35,000 nt of DNA, taken from contig CAJNDS010002460.1 in assembly GCA_905221605.1 (NCBI GenBank), positions 299,124 to 334,123 of the forward strand, given 5' to 3'. The stretch comes from Symbiodinium natans. Its lineage: Eukaryota; Sar; Dinophyceae; Suessiales; Symbiodiniaceae. How positions within the stretch are numbered: position 1 is the stretch's first letter; the number at the start of each line of letters is the position of its first letter. The notes beneath the pieces are model-generated. The model ran no database searches. It was not told where the DNA came from and saw only the letters and a program-made list of their open reading frames with translations. The position numbers and the translations under genes are program-made. Shown one piece after another: positions 7,311 through 15,770 of this stretch.

Positions 7311-7408
7311 GGTTTCCGAAATTCGGGGGTACCTTATTGGGGTCCGTATAATAAGTGGACCCCCAGGTTGGGGATGTATATTTTGGGGTCCCCTACTTTC
7401 CGTAAACC
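7311..7408. mobile_element. family 5 MITE-like element
   Basis: Terminal inverted repeats are GGTTTCCGAAA and TTTCCGTAAACC. Inside are GGGGTACCTTATTGGGGTCC and GGTCCCC.TACTTTCCG. The same family is found at 9950-10034, 11213-11285 and, importantly, inside the intron at 16514-16672. Confidence 0.7.
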
Positions 7409-7499
7409 TGCAGAGAAGACTGCACCCTGCTTGGGTTTAGGGTTCAGGGCTTCAGGCCACTAACAGAACTTCGCCCCCCCCCCAAGATGAACTGGAGCA

Positions 7500-7820
7500 C
7501 CTTCACAGTTCGTATGGCTTAGAGTTTGGGGTTTAGGGCTTAGAGTTTCTTGTGGGTTTAGGGTTTAGGGTTTAGGGGTTAGGGTTTAGGGTTTAGGGTT
7601 TAGGGTTCAAGGTTCAAGAGTTTAGGGTTTCGGCTTTGGGGGTTAGGGTTTAGGGTTTAGGGTTTGGATCCTCGGGGCCTGCCAGAATGTGAGGTTGCCC
7701 GGTGGGTTCTGTGGGAACAGTATAGCGGCTTGGGACCCATGGAAGGGTTTAGGGTTTAGGGTTTAGGGTTTAGGGTTTAGGGTTTAGGGTTTAGGGTTTA
7801 GGGTTTAGGGTTTAGGGTTT
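7500..7820 (+). repeat. TTTAGGG arrays around a unique 80-bp island
   Basis: Arrays at about 7556-7670 (degenerate) and 7744-7820 (about eleven perfect units). The island at 7671-7743 is open on the plus strand (NVRLPGGFCGNSIAAWDPWK, then a GTTTAGGG donor) and on the minus strand after an excellent CTGTTCCCACAG acceptor; strand undecided. The stretch 7821-8037 is degenerate repeat. Confidence 0.85.
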
Positions 7821-8037
7821 AACTCAACACACGGACTTCCAATTCAACCTTAGGTCTTTTTTGGGGAAGGGTCTGGTGTTTATTTAGGGTTTAGGGTTTA
7901 GGGCTTATAGGGTCTAGGGGTTAGGGTTTAGGGTTCAGGGCCGGGCTTAGGCTGTCTCGGGTTCATGGTTAGGGGCTTAGGGCTGGCTTAGGGTATTGGT
8001 TTGGAAGCCCAAAGCTGAAAGGCACTCAAAGAACACA

Positions 8038-8060
8038 CATATATATATATATATATATAT
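8038..8060. repeat. (AT)n microsatellite
   Basis: About eleven AT dinucleotides followed by a T-run. Confidence 0.95.
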
Positions 8061-8106
8061 GATTTTTTTTGTGTATATATACCTTTAATCAACCCTAGAC
8101 CCTCGA

Positions 8107-8135
8107 CCCCAGTACCCTAAATAAGGGTACTGGGG
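8107..8135. repeat. perfect 12-bp hairpin
   Basis: CCCCAGTACCCT and AGGGTACTGGGG are exact complements around a 5-nt AAATA loop. No neighbouring gene gives it an obvious job; it may be a short solitary foldback element. Confidence 0.85.
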
Positions 8136-8151
8136 TCTTTGGGCTTGGAAA

Positions 8152-8242
8152 CGTGTCATGCTTAAATAAACCCTAAACCCTAAACCCTAAACCCTAAACC
8201 CTAAACCCTAAACCCTTCTTTGAAGGGATCGTGTCATGCCTA
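8152..8242 (-). mobile_element. telomeric-repeat insertion flanked by a direct repeat
   Basis: (CCCTAAA)n of about seven units (8170-8214) is bracketed by CGTGTCATGCTTA at 8152-8164 and CGTGTCATGCCTA at 8230-8242 (12 of 13 identical). A few non-repeat bases lie between each copy and the array. Confidence 0.55.
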
Positions 8243-8332
8243 CTGTATGGACCGATTCTGATAACTTAGACTTAGCTTTGTCAGGACCCACTTCAGGCGG
8301 CAGGATGCACCCAAGGGCCCCGCAACCCTTTA

Positions 8333-8440
8333 AGGGTTTAGGGTTTAGGGTTTGGGGTTTAGGGTGTTATGGTTTAGGGTTTAGGGTTTTAGGGTTTTAG
8401 GGTTTTAGGGTTTAGGGTTTTAGGTGCTAGGGTTTAAGGG
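8333..8440 (+). repeat. TTTAGGG array with TTTTAGGG octamers
   Basis: Canonical heptamers pass into a run of octamers, then decay toward the exon at 8455-8535. Confidence 0.9.
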
Positions 8441-8454
8441 TTTAAGGAAATTAC

Positions 8455-8535
8455 GCCGAAGAGCTGCGCCAGTTCAGATGCATTGGGAGCCTGGCTGAGT
8501 AGTCGCTGCACCTTGCCAGCGAACTTGCGGTGATG
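8455..8535 (-). CDS. exon of an unrecognised helical protein
   Basis: The acceptor is GATTCCCAG|CAT and the donor TTCGGC|GTAATT. The exon is 81 nt, phase 0 to 0. The peptide includes HHRKFAGKVQRLLSQAPNAS and then ELAQLFG, amphipathic and clearly protein-like. It is not an ankyrin repeat. Neighbouring islands at 8749-8852 and 10370-10499 are also helical and on the same strand, and could be the same gene. Confidence 0.5.
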
Positions 8536-8564
8536 CTGGGAATCAATGGGTCTAGATTCTATGC

Positions 8565-8748
8565 CTAAACCCTAAACCCTAAACCCTAAACCCTAAACCC
8601 TAAACCCTAAACCCTAAACCCTAAACCCTGGACCCGAAACCTGGGAACTTCAGGAGTTCAAAGTCTAGGAGCAAGCAAACCCTAAAACCCCAAAACCCTG
8701 AAACCCTGAAACCCTGAAACCCCAAACCCCAAACCCCAAACCCTAAAC
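8565..8748 (-). repeat. CCCTAAA array, unique spacer, CCCTGAA/CCCCAAA array
   Basis: Nine perfect units at 8567-8629, a 50-bp spacer, then CCCTGAAA and CCCCAAA variants ending at the donor of the exon at 8749-8852. Confidence 0.9.
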
Positions 8749-8852
8749 CTTGAGGCAATGTCATGAGCTCCGCCTCCTCGGCGGACCCGCGCTGCACAGC
8801 TTGCGCCAGCGATGCGCGGGCATCTGCAGCCTCCTCCGCTCTCCGAAAGAAG
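8749..8852 (-). CDS. exon of an Ala/Glu-rich helical protein
   Basis: The acceptor is CTCCGAG|CTTC and the donor GCCTCAAG|GTTTAGGG, with the GT supplied by the first telomeric unit. The frame has RRAEEAADARASLAQAVQRG followed by SAEEAELM, typical coiled or helical composition. The plus strand starts MSSASSADPRCTACASDARA but looks like the usual Ser/Ala-rich shadow. No family recognised. Confidence 0.5.
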
Positions 8853-8864
8853 CTCGGAGTTCAG

Positions 8865-8945
8865 GGTTTAGGGTTTAGGGTTTGGGGTTTGGGGTTTGGG
8901 GTTTTACGGTTTGCGGGTTTACGGGTTTACGGATTTACGGGTGTT
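8865..8945 (+). repeat. TTTAGGG/TTTGGGG/TTTACGG array
   Basis: Three variant types occur in blocks, each two or three units long. Confidence 0.9.
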
Positions 8946-8970
8946 TAGGACCCGAAGCCCTAAGCGCAAC

Positions 8971-9081
8971 CTACTATTTGCTTAAGAACCCCCCCCAAAA
9001 AAAAATAAAAACACAGTATTCCTTAGAAGGGCAAAAAAGGGATGACTGTAACGTAGTTTTGAGTTCTTGAGCAAATAGTAG
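8971..9081. mobile_element. family 4 MITE-like element
   Basis: The terminal inverted repeats CTACTATTTGCTTAAGAAC and GTTCTTGAGCAAATAGTAG differ at one position out of 19. The core has a C9A9 junction and a TTAGAAGGGCAAAAAAGGGAT segment shared with 528-665. The right end lies 8 bp from a proposed donor, so it would sit at the 5' edge of an intron. Confidence 0.8.
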
Positions 9082-9089
9082 CAACACGC

Positions 9090-9157
9090 CTGATCCAGCT
9101 TTGTCAAGGGGAATCCGGTTGCCGGGTGTCAAGTGCTCAAGGATTTCAGCGTTGAGG
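9090..9157 (-). CDS. exon of unknown protein with a GC donor
   Basis: The frame reads TLNAEILEHLTPGNRIPLDK and ends AAAGCTGGATCAG|GCGTGT, a GC donor with good exon context. The acceptor is not clear. No family recognised; strand and gene membership follow from neighbours only. Confidence 0.4.
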
Positions 9158-9625
9158 GTTCAGAGTTTATTATTATGGTGCAATTCATGGTTTAAATGCT
9201 GGAAATCTTTGGGCTCAGGGGTTTTTGGGGGGCCACCCCAACAAATGTCTAAAGCTCTCAGGCTCCTGAACCCCTGAACCCAAACCCCTCAATCCCTCAG
9301 CATCTCCTCCCCCTATTTCCAGGGCAGTTTTTGCTCCTGAGAGGGGCCTAAGGTACCAGAGGGGGCGGTTTGGGTACGTAGCCTCTAGGCTTTAAAGTTT
9401 AGGGTGTAGGGTTTGGGTACAAGGAGGGGCCCCCTCTACTATACTAAATGCAGTTGAGGGACTTAGAACCTAAGTTAGGAACCGTATAAAAACAAAAACT
9501 TAAGGTAACTCTACTTAAAACTGGGCGGCGGGGGGGGGACCCTCCTTGCTTTGCCTATCTAGGTACACAGTAAACTCCAGAAAGTTGGAACATGGGGATG
9601 ATTGGAGCCGGGCCCTAAGCCCTTG
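9158..9625. other. unique stretch without a supported gene
   Basis: This holds AT-rich pieces, the palindromic GGAGGGGCCCCCTC at about 9425 and a G9 run at 9531. A CACCCCAACA-rich part at 9225-9300 is unannotated. The segment 9340-9545 may be another foldback element but only one copy is visible. Confidence 0.5.
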
Positions 9626-9766
9626 GGTTTAGGGTTTAGGGTTTAGGGTTTAGGGTTTAGGGTTTAGGGTTTAGGGTTTAGGGTTTAGGGTTTAGGGTTT
9701 AGGGGTTTAGGGTTTAGGGTTTAGGGTTTAGGGTTTAGGGTTTAGGGTTTAGGGTTTAGGGTTTAG
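9626..9766 (+). repeat. long (TTTAGGG)n array
   Basis: About 20 units, all canonical except one octamer in the middle. One of the longest uniform arrays in the window. ATGGGGATG occurs on both sides (9593, 9786), possibly a worn target duplication. Confidence 0.95.
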
Positions 9767-9772
9767 GTAAAC

Positions 9773-9853
9773 TTTTTGGGGTATGGGGATGTAGGCTAAG
9801 CAGCATCGTCTCCTCCACATCGGCTTGTGGCACAAGTCGCAAGGGAGTGGCGC
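9773..9853 (-). CDS. exon of unknown protein
   Basis: The acceptor is GCTAAG|GCGCCA and the donor CAAAAA|GTTTACC. The frame includes ATPLRLVPQADVEETMLLSL. An in-frame TAA just before the acceptor supports the boundary. No family recognised. Confidence 0.4.
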
Positions 9854-9887
9854 CTTAGCTTCATATGGGGATTTGCGAAAGTGAGGA

Positions 9888-10034
9888 TTTAGGGTTTAGG
9901 GTTTAGGGTTTAGGGGATAGGGTTTAGGGTTTAGGGATTTAGGGTTCAGGGACCCCCAATATAGACTCCCGAAAAGCAGGATCCCCGATACAACGGGACC
10001 CCCAATAAGGTACCCCCTAATTTTGGAAACCCCC
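9888..10034. mobile_element. TTTAGGG array followed by a family 5 element
   Basis: Array at about 9888-9948. The element runs 9950-10034; read on the minus strand it starts GGGTTTCCAAAATTAGGGGG, continues TACCTTATTGGGGGTCC and ends ATATTGGGGGTCCC. The order matches the copies at 7311 and 11213. The stretch 10035-10369 is unique; no gene supported. Confidence 0.6.
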
Positions 10035-10369
10035 GCAGGTTGCAGGTCGAGGTTTCGAGAGTGCCAGGCTCTTAACCGACTGTAACCCGACAACTGTGGG
10101 GGATGATATGCGAGTTTCAAGACCCCAAACATCTAAGCCCGCAACCTTCAACCCTGAACTTAAGCGGGACCCTAACGCCTCCATGCCCTAAACCCCAAAC
10201 AAACACCATGTGGGCCCGAATCCTCCAGGGGTCAAGATGGGGTTAGGGCTTGCTTGTAGACCCAAAGGCCTACACGCAATGCTGTTTGGGCCATCTTGAG
10301 CCCAAGGCTAGGGGGCCTAGGGTTTCCGGGGGTTGGCTGTTGCGTTTAGGAACGCAGTAGCGCTTGGAT

Positions 10370-10499
10370 CTAAGGTTTCGTGGAGACTTTGGCGACACTT
10401 GAGACGAAGTCGCGCTTGGCGCAGCCCAGCCGTTCGAGCAGTGAGGTGATGCTAGTCCACATGGCTAGGCCGAAGTGCCCCAAACTGGGCGGGCCGATC
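10370..10499 (-). CDS. exon, possibly terminal, of a helical protein
   Basis: From CGAAG|GATCGG the frame runs 43 codons to a TAG at 10370-10372. It includes PSLGHFGLAMWTSITSLLER then LGCAKRDFVSSVAKVSTK. The rhythm of short amphipathic helices recalls the alpha-helical repeats of RAP/FAST-type organelle RNA-binding proteins, but this is only a resemblance. Internal GT donors (AA|GTGTCG, AAA|GTCTCC) mean it need not be the last exon. Confidence 0.45.
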
Positions 10500-10510
10500 C
10501 TTCGAAACCC

Positions 10511-10583
10511 TGTTTAGGGTTTAGGGTTTAGGGTTTAGGGTTTAGGGTTTAGGGTTTAGGGTTTAGGGTTTAGGGTTTAGGGT
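10511..10583 (+). repeat. (TTTAGGG)n array
   Basis: Ten perfect units between two copies of AAACCCTG (10505-10512 and about 10583-10590). The minus strand at 10590-10680 reads RIFPGDCLPTLNPPEALNWY without clear splice sites. Confidence 0.9.
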
Positions 10584-10751
10584 AAACCCTGCAAACCCTG
10601 CCCTAGACCCCTGGTACCAGTTCAAGGCTTCAGGAGGGTTGAGTGTGGGCAAGCAGTCGCCGGGAAAGATGCGGGTGTTTGGGGTTTAGGGCTTCGGGCT
10701 TGAGGGTCCGTGGGTCTTGGTAGGAGGCAAAGTGTTACAGACTAGGTTGCC

Positions 10752-10868
10752 CAGTACACACATCATTCTAAGGGGGCCCTTTGCAATTTGGGTTGGACAC
10801 TTTATAAGGGAACCGTTTAGGGTTTAGGGTTTAGGGTTTGGGCAAAAAAAGTGTACCACTGGGATACC
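10752..10868. mobile_element. family 7 element interrupted by telomeric repeats
   Basis: It has the same landmarks as 2077-2183: GCCCAGTA, TTATAAGGGAA, an A7 run, GTACCACTG and ATACCAAG. Between TTATAAGGGAA and the A-run it carries three TTTAGGG units plus TTTGGG (10815-10842), where the other copy has a short unique segment. Confidence 0.65.
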
Positions 10869-10934
10869 AAGCAAAAGCCTGGCCAGCAAGCATAGCAAAA
10901 GGCCAAGAAAGGCTGCGCGGACCGCTCCACAGTG

Positions 10935-11145
10935 TGTAGGGCTTTAGGGTTTAGGGTTTAGGGTTTAGGGTTAGGGAACATGCAAATGCCGTCCAGGGGG
11001 GATGGGTGTATTGAGACGCTGAAGGCTCAAGTTTATAGTTGGCTCCCGCCAGATGTAGGGTTTTAGGGTTGTACACCCCAAGTCACTCACCATGAACCCT
11101 ATACAGCCCTAAACCCTAAACCCTAAACCCCAAACCCTAAACCCT
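10935..11145. repeat. short arrays around an ambiguous island
   Basis: TTTAGGG at 10941-10972 and CCCTAAA at 11107-11146. The island at 10978-11050 is open on plus (MPSRGDGCIETLKAQVYSWL) and minus (LAGANYKLEPSASQYTHPPW, faintly ankyrin-like). Not called. Confidence 0.7.
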
Positions 11146-11212
11146 ATGCACCCCTTTCACCCTGAAGCATCCCGAAATCGTCAAAAACCCATATGTCCCA
11201 AAACCGACAAGG

Positions 11213-11285
11213 AGCTTCCGAAATTAGGGTACCTTATTATAAGGGGTCCTACTCTTTGGGAGACTCTTCTTATTTTGGTAAACAA
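11213..11285. mobile_element. family 5 MITE-like element, shortest copy
   Basis: CTTCCGAAATTAGGGTACCT at the left and CTTATTTTGGTAAAC at the right, with TATAAGGGGTCCTACTCTTT inside. This order (TTCCGAA, TATAAGGG.TCCTACT, TTTGG, TTATTTTCGTAAAC) is also that of the intron at 16514-16672. Confidence 0.7.
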
Positions 11286-11904
11286 CCCACCCTGAACCTG
11301 AACCCTAAACTAAACCTCGGAAGCCCACGTACTGCACACTCTCCTCCGAACCCCCAAGCGTCGGCACGCCCACATCATCTGACTCCAGTTTAGGGTTCAT
11401 CGCGTGTAAGGTTTAGGGGTTAGGGTGTAGGGTTCATAAAGGGTTAGGGTGTATGTAGGGTTTACGATGTAGGGTTTAGGGCTCCCTTGACCCTACAGCT
11501 TGAGGTGGCTTTGGGGTCACGATAAAATCATGTCTACGGGCTAACAGGGCTACATAGGGTGGTTTTGGGGCACAGTGACATGGAATCATGGAATCTTCAT
11601 CTTTCAAACATATTCCAAATGAACCCCAGAAGGATCCCGATGAAGCACAGGAATAGAGAGGTTTAGGGTTTGGGGCTTAGGGTTGGTTACATCTGGCTCA
11701 GAAGATCTCCTAAAAGGCAGCACTGTAGGTTAAACCCCAAACCCATTGCTGTTTAGGGTCTTAAGGGGTTCAAGGCTTTGGGGCCAACATGTGGGGGAGC
11801 TGGGCTCAGGCGTCTGCTGGGGGGAGGACAGGTTGAGGAACGGAAGAGGCGCAGACTCGAGGGCTTTGGGGCCTTTGAATGCGAGTCCGGTCTTTGAGGT
11901 TACC
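11286..11904. other. unique and degenerate sequence, no supported gene
   Basis: Scattered TAGGGTTT-like units at 11395-11480. The rest is unique GC-moderate DNA with two related GGTGGCTTTGGGG/GGTGGTTTTGGGG pieces at about 11505 and 11557. I see no convincing coding island. Confidence 0.5.
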
Positions 11905-11990
11905 CTAAACCCTAAGCCCTGAACCCTAAACCCTAAACCCTAAACCCTAAACCCTAAACCCTAAACCCTAAACCCTAAACCCTACACTCT
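11905..11990 (-). repeat. (CCCTAAA)n array
   Basis: Eleven units, mostly perfect. Confidence 0.95.
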
Positions 11991-12084
11991 AAACCAGCCT
12001 TTGGGCTCCAGCCTTTGAAGGAAATTTCGGGCTCTTAGGCTTCTGGGCTGCTGCGGTCGGGGGCTGATGAGACGAACAACTCAC

Positions 12085-12130
12085 CCTCGCCTGCGCGTGC
12101 TGGTGCGCATGGTAGGAGCGCAAGGTGTAC
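12085..12130 (-). CDS. small exon of unknown protein
   Basis: The acceptor is CTAAAG|GTACACC and the donor GGCGAGG|GTGAGT, a consensus donor. The 46-nt exon codes YTLRSYHAHQHAQAR. Too short for a family call. Confidence 0.35.
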
Positions 12131-12134
12131 CTTT

Positions 12135-12240
12135 AGAGTTGAGGCTTTAGGGTTTAGGGCTTAGGGTTTGGGGCAAGTTTAGGGATTAGGGTTTGGGGTT
12201 TAGGGGTTTAGGGGTTGTCATCAGAAGCTTTTTTGTTTGG
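12135..12240 (+). repeat. degenerate TTTAGGG array ending in a T/G-tract junction
   Basis: TTTAGGG and TTTGGGG units, then GCTTTTTTGTTTGGGGTGGG at 12229, a motif that recurs in the window (see findings). Confidence 0.8.
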
Positions 12241-12277
12241 GGTGGGGGCGGGGGACAGGGGGGGGTCCTGCAATCTT

Positions 12278-12418
12278 AGGGTAGTTTCATGGGCTCTTGG
12301 TATGCTGCATGGTGGACCCCTTACATACCCCTTATATACGCTGTAACACCCAATGACTTACGCAAAAGAAGGTATGATAGGGGGCCCTATGAAGGGGCCA
12401 TGCAACTACCCTTAGATA
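12278..12418. mobile_element. family 8 dispersed element
   Basis: GTAGTTTCATGGGCTCTTGG at the left and GGGGCCATGCAACTACCC at the right are imperfect inverted repeats. ACCCCTTATATACGCTGTAA inside matches the copy at 6880-7000. The stretch 12419-12985 is unique DNA with degenerate CCCGAAA units near 12895-12960; no gene supported. Confidence 0.5.
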
Positions 12419-12985
12419 CAAGGATTCAAAATTTTTTCGGGGGGAAACTCCCGTACCCTAAAGGCCCTAAGCCCTAACCCCTAAACCCTTCCGGAATTCT
12501 CGGCAGGATGTACGGGTGGATGAATTGAAGCTCGCTGGGCTCATGGTTTGGGTTGCGCCTGAGGACAACTTCCTTATGAACCTCAGGGTCTGGGGTTTAG
12601 GGTCCTCTCTCCTTCCGTAGAACAGGAGATCACACATTCATTACGCAACGCAAAACATGATAACTTCGGCAGCACGCGTAAGAGGAGAGGAGAGTTGGTT
12701 GAGTAGAGAACGCCCCTGAAATTCACAAGAGGGAGCCTCGTTTAGGTACAATTCATCATTGGGGTTTCCCTTTCAACGGCCTCTAGCAGGCGACCCTCAG
12801 AGAGCAACACCCGCTCGAAAGTGGGGGAATATTTTGTGTTCTTGGTGGGTGTAGATGTGGCTCCGAATAATGACTGAGGTGATTGTCAAGCCCTAAACCC
12901 GAAACCCTAAACCCTAAACCCAAAAAATCACACATTCCCTGAAACCCGAAACCCGAAACCCCGGACCTGCTGGCGCTTCGCAAAA

Positions 12986-13052
12986 ACGCCCTAAACCCTA
13001 AACCCTAAACCCTAAACCCTAAACCCTAAACCCTAAACCCTAAACCATAAAC
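12986..13052 (-). repeat. (CCCTAAA)n array
   Basis: Nine units, outward-pointing relative to the island at 13055-13162. Confidence 0.95.
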
Positions 13053-13054
13053 GG

Positions 13055-13162
13055 GCATGTCAAGGCCCCCACTTGTCTTGGCCCATCTTCGACCGGTGGC
13101 AAAACAAGATTTGCTGGGACGGCGCCACGCCGGAGATGTCCTACGCCGGCCCGAAACCAACA
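13055..13162 (+). CDS. exon island, probably plus strand
   Basis: The plus frame reads SWPIFDRWQNKICWDGATPE followed by MSYAGPKP, with Trp and Cys codons in a protein-like setting. Minus frames are open but poorer. Splice sites are unclear: GTCAAG|GCC may be the acceptor and TTTAGG|GTTTAG the donor. No family recognised. If plus, this island lies against the direction of its neighbours. Confidence 0.4.
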
Positions 13163-13242
13163 TTTAGGGTTTAGGGTTTAGGGTTTAGGGTTTAGGGTTT
13201 AGGGTTTAGGGTTTAGGGTTTAGGGTTTAGGGTTTAGGGTTT
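13163..13242 (+). repeat. (TTTAGGG)n array
   Basis: Eleven perfect units. Confidence 0.95.
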
Positions 13243-13700
13243 ACCCCTACCGACCCCTGCAAACCCCATAAGCCCTAAACCCATAAGCCCCTATGACTCC
13301 CTATAAACTTCCGTATAACCTCCCCAATAAGCCCCGGAATACACTCCCATAAACCCCCCCCTACAAACCGCTAAAAACCCCCCATAGACCCCTACAAACC
13401 CCTGTAAACCCCCTATAAGCTCTAGGTCTACATCACCTCGGGGGTCTCTAAGGGTTTAGGGTTTAGGGTTTAGGGTTTAGGGTTTAGGGTTTAGGGGATC
13501 GAAGAAGTGCAGTCCCAGACAACCCTAAGCCGCCGAAGCCCCTAGACCCTCACGAGCTTTGTTGAAACGCCCGGGTTTACGGTTTACAGGGTTTACAGGG
13601 TTTATCGGGGTTACAGGGTTTATAGGGTTTATAGGGTTTATGGGGTTCATCGGGCTTTTAGGGTTTAGGGTTTAAAGCCTCAAGCCAAGCAAGTACAGCC
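13243..13700. repeat. variant arrays: CCCCTATAAAC-type, TTTAGGG, and 9-bp GGGTTTATA
   Basis: 13260-13430 is a worn array of CCCCNATAAAC/TACAAAC units; 13449-13492 has six canonical units; 13575-13675 has GGGTTTACA/GGGTTTATA nonamers. The stretch 13700-13975 is unique with a few CCCTAAA units and no supported gene. Confidence 0.8.
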
Positions 13701-13975
13701 CAGGGCCACCACCCCAAATCCGAAACCCTGACCCTAAACCCTAAACCCTAAACGCCAAAATGTCCCTTAGCCCTGCAAACACTCAACCATCTCGAACCCT
13801 TGCTTAAACAAACACTTTGCCCGTACACCAGCCAACAAAACCCCAAACTCCAAACCCCCAAACCCTAAGGCCCCCCATCCCCGAAACCCTGTGAACACAC
13901 AGTCTCCGGAGGTTCTCCTCAATGATCCCCTTAAGGGATTGTGGCTTGCCACCTCCGGAACCACCTTGCGAGGAC

Positions 13976-14931
13976 TGAGAGTTTTAGGATGGTGTACGAG
14001 AATATGCTGTACTGCATACTAGAAGATGCCTTTACTTGAATGTATAGGAAGGTATCTCAATGCATACTCTACTGCGCTATGCGGAATCAAACATGATGAC
14101 ATGGGATAGTGGAATACTCTCCGCTCCGACACAGGCGCAGGTCAACCGCGGCAGCATCGCGCGCATCTTTCCGTGATCCATTCAGATGCTGCTCTCTTTG
14201 AGATGACAGCCGCTTCCGAACTGAATCTCGTGAGTTGGCGTCTTGGATGCCCCAGCATACTCTCAAAATGGTTTGAACACTTGGGTCTCCGGTTTTTTTG
14301 GACCTGGGGTCATAAAGCATGCTGCGGTGCACTCAACAAGAGCGAGGTACTGTAGCATAGGAAATCATGCTAACGGACTCTCTAAGTTTAGAAAGTAGTG
14401 TAATCGACCATGATATGCCATCACATACCACAACATGCGGCAACATGTTTATATGCGAGGATCTACCAAACACTTTTGTTCACTAATATGCTTGGGCATT
14501 GAGGCTTGTGCTTCATGGTGCTGTTCATGGGTTTATGTTACACCCAGACTGTCTAGAATAGCTGCGGGGATCCGTATTTTCATATGACAGGAGTAATGGC
14601 AAAACACTTTGCGTTGCCTGCATGTCCTTGCATGCATGCCGTGGTACTGTGAGCGATTCCTCACAGTGCACGTGCCGCAAATTTTGAAAACGCCACCTGT
14701 CAGATGGCCAAGATACCAGAATTTGAACCAAAATTGGGCAGCAAGACTGTCTCTTTAGCTGTGTGCTCCCGGGAAGCTGCACAAATAAATATGTTTCAGC
14801 TTGTTTTGGCAGCGTTCCAGCCTGCCGCTATCACGTCTTTGATACAACACCTTACCTTGCTGTTGCCTCGATCGAAAAGAACTGTGTAGCAAGTTAATTG
14901 GAAGTAACATTGGCGCACTTGATCACAGTTG
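13976..14931. other. 3' flank of the membrane-protein gene, free of telomeric repeats
   Basis: AT-richer unique DNA with ACTGCATACT/CATACTCTACTGC-like short repeats at 13990-14080. Several 60-85 codon open frames on both strands lack supporting features. No gene called. The abrupt loss of telomeric units begins at about 13750. Confidence 0.6.
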
Positions 14932-15770
14932 TCACTCTCTAAACGTACTTTTTCGATGCTGTACTATGATAGGGGGAAGCTGTGGTTCCTTGGCAACCTG
15001 CAGAGGTCTACCCCCAGGACTGGGAGTAGTTGTGGCCCCTGCTTGTGGACGTGGAACCACAGAAGCCCGGGCGAAACGACCGGGCGGTGCCGCCACTTTG
15101 CTTGGAGGTGGTGGAGGCAACGCCGTGCCTGAAGGCTGCGCAATGCCCGGCGGCCTTGCCAAGTCCTCGGAGGCTTGTGATGGGCTCTTCTGTAGGCCTG
15201 CTGCGGTTTTCCCAACAGCCTGGGGCGAGGGTGGTGTGGGTGCGACGTCCTTGGCGCTGCGCGCATCGCAGCGCAGCGCAGCTTGGCTGGCTTCCAAGCT
15301 TTCCATGCACTGAACGCCTTGATCCAGGGGTTTCGCAGAGTTCGAAGAAGGTGCGAGACCGGGAGGGCGATACACTTCATTCACGGAAGGAGGTAAGCTG
15401 CGGGGAATTGGACTGGTCCTGCCAGGCACGACGGGTGTGTCGATGGCACTCCCAGAGCTGCTGGGGTTCCTGGCTTCGATCAGTGCCTCCATTAATCCAA
15501 GCTCAAAATTCTGATACACAAACTTGGAGAGGCTGAGAATACTCAAAGGCATAGAGACCATCATACCCCAAAATGCGCTGCTCGTCGTGGGTCTCAAGAT
15601 GGTGTAGTACTGCAAGCCCAAAGACAACGGAGCCTCGACACTCTTCTCTGAGCGCAGTGCTCGGATAAATCCGTTCGTGGGGAAGCCTTTCTTGCGGGAC
15701 CTCACGAAGCCTCCGATGACCTCGACGATCCTCAGATTTGGCTTGATGTCCAGTGGCACGAGTGCCACTA
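14932..15770 (-). CDS. exon 5: membrane segments and Pro-rich tail
   Basis: The acceptor is GTAGCAG|TAGTGG, phase 1, and it ends at the TGA at 14932-14934. It begins (V)VALVPLDIKPNLRIVEVIG; a basic stretch RSRKKGFPTNGF comes before the EAPLSLGLQYY segment and the FWGMMVSMPLSILSLS segment. The tail contains a run of six Pro and repeated PPG/PSP. An alternative start upstream at a GTG is not needed because the splice site fits. Confidence 0.75.

Noticed and set aside
13976-14931. Several 60-85 codon frames in the 3' flank
   Set aside because: No motif, no splice support, and frames on both strands of similar length.
15030-15536. 168-codon plus-strand frame opposite exon 5
   Set aside because: It overlaps the minus-strand exon whose splice phases and membrane segments are consistent; composition is that of an antisense shadow.
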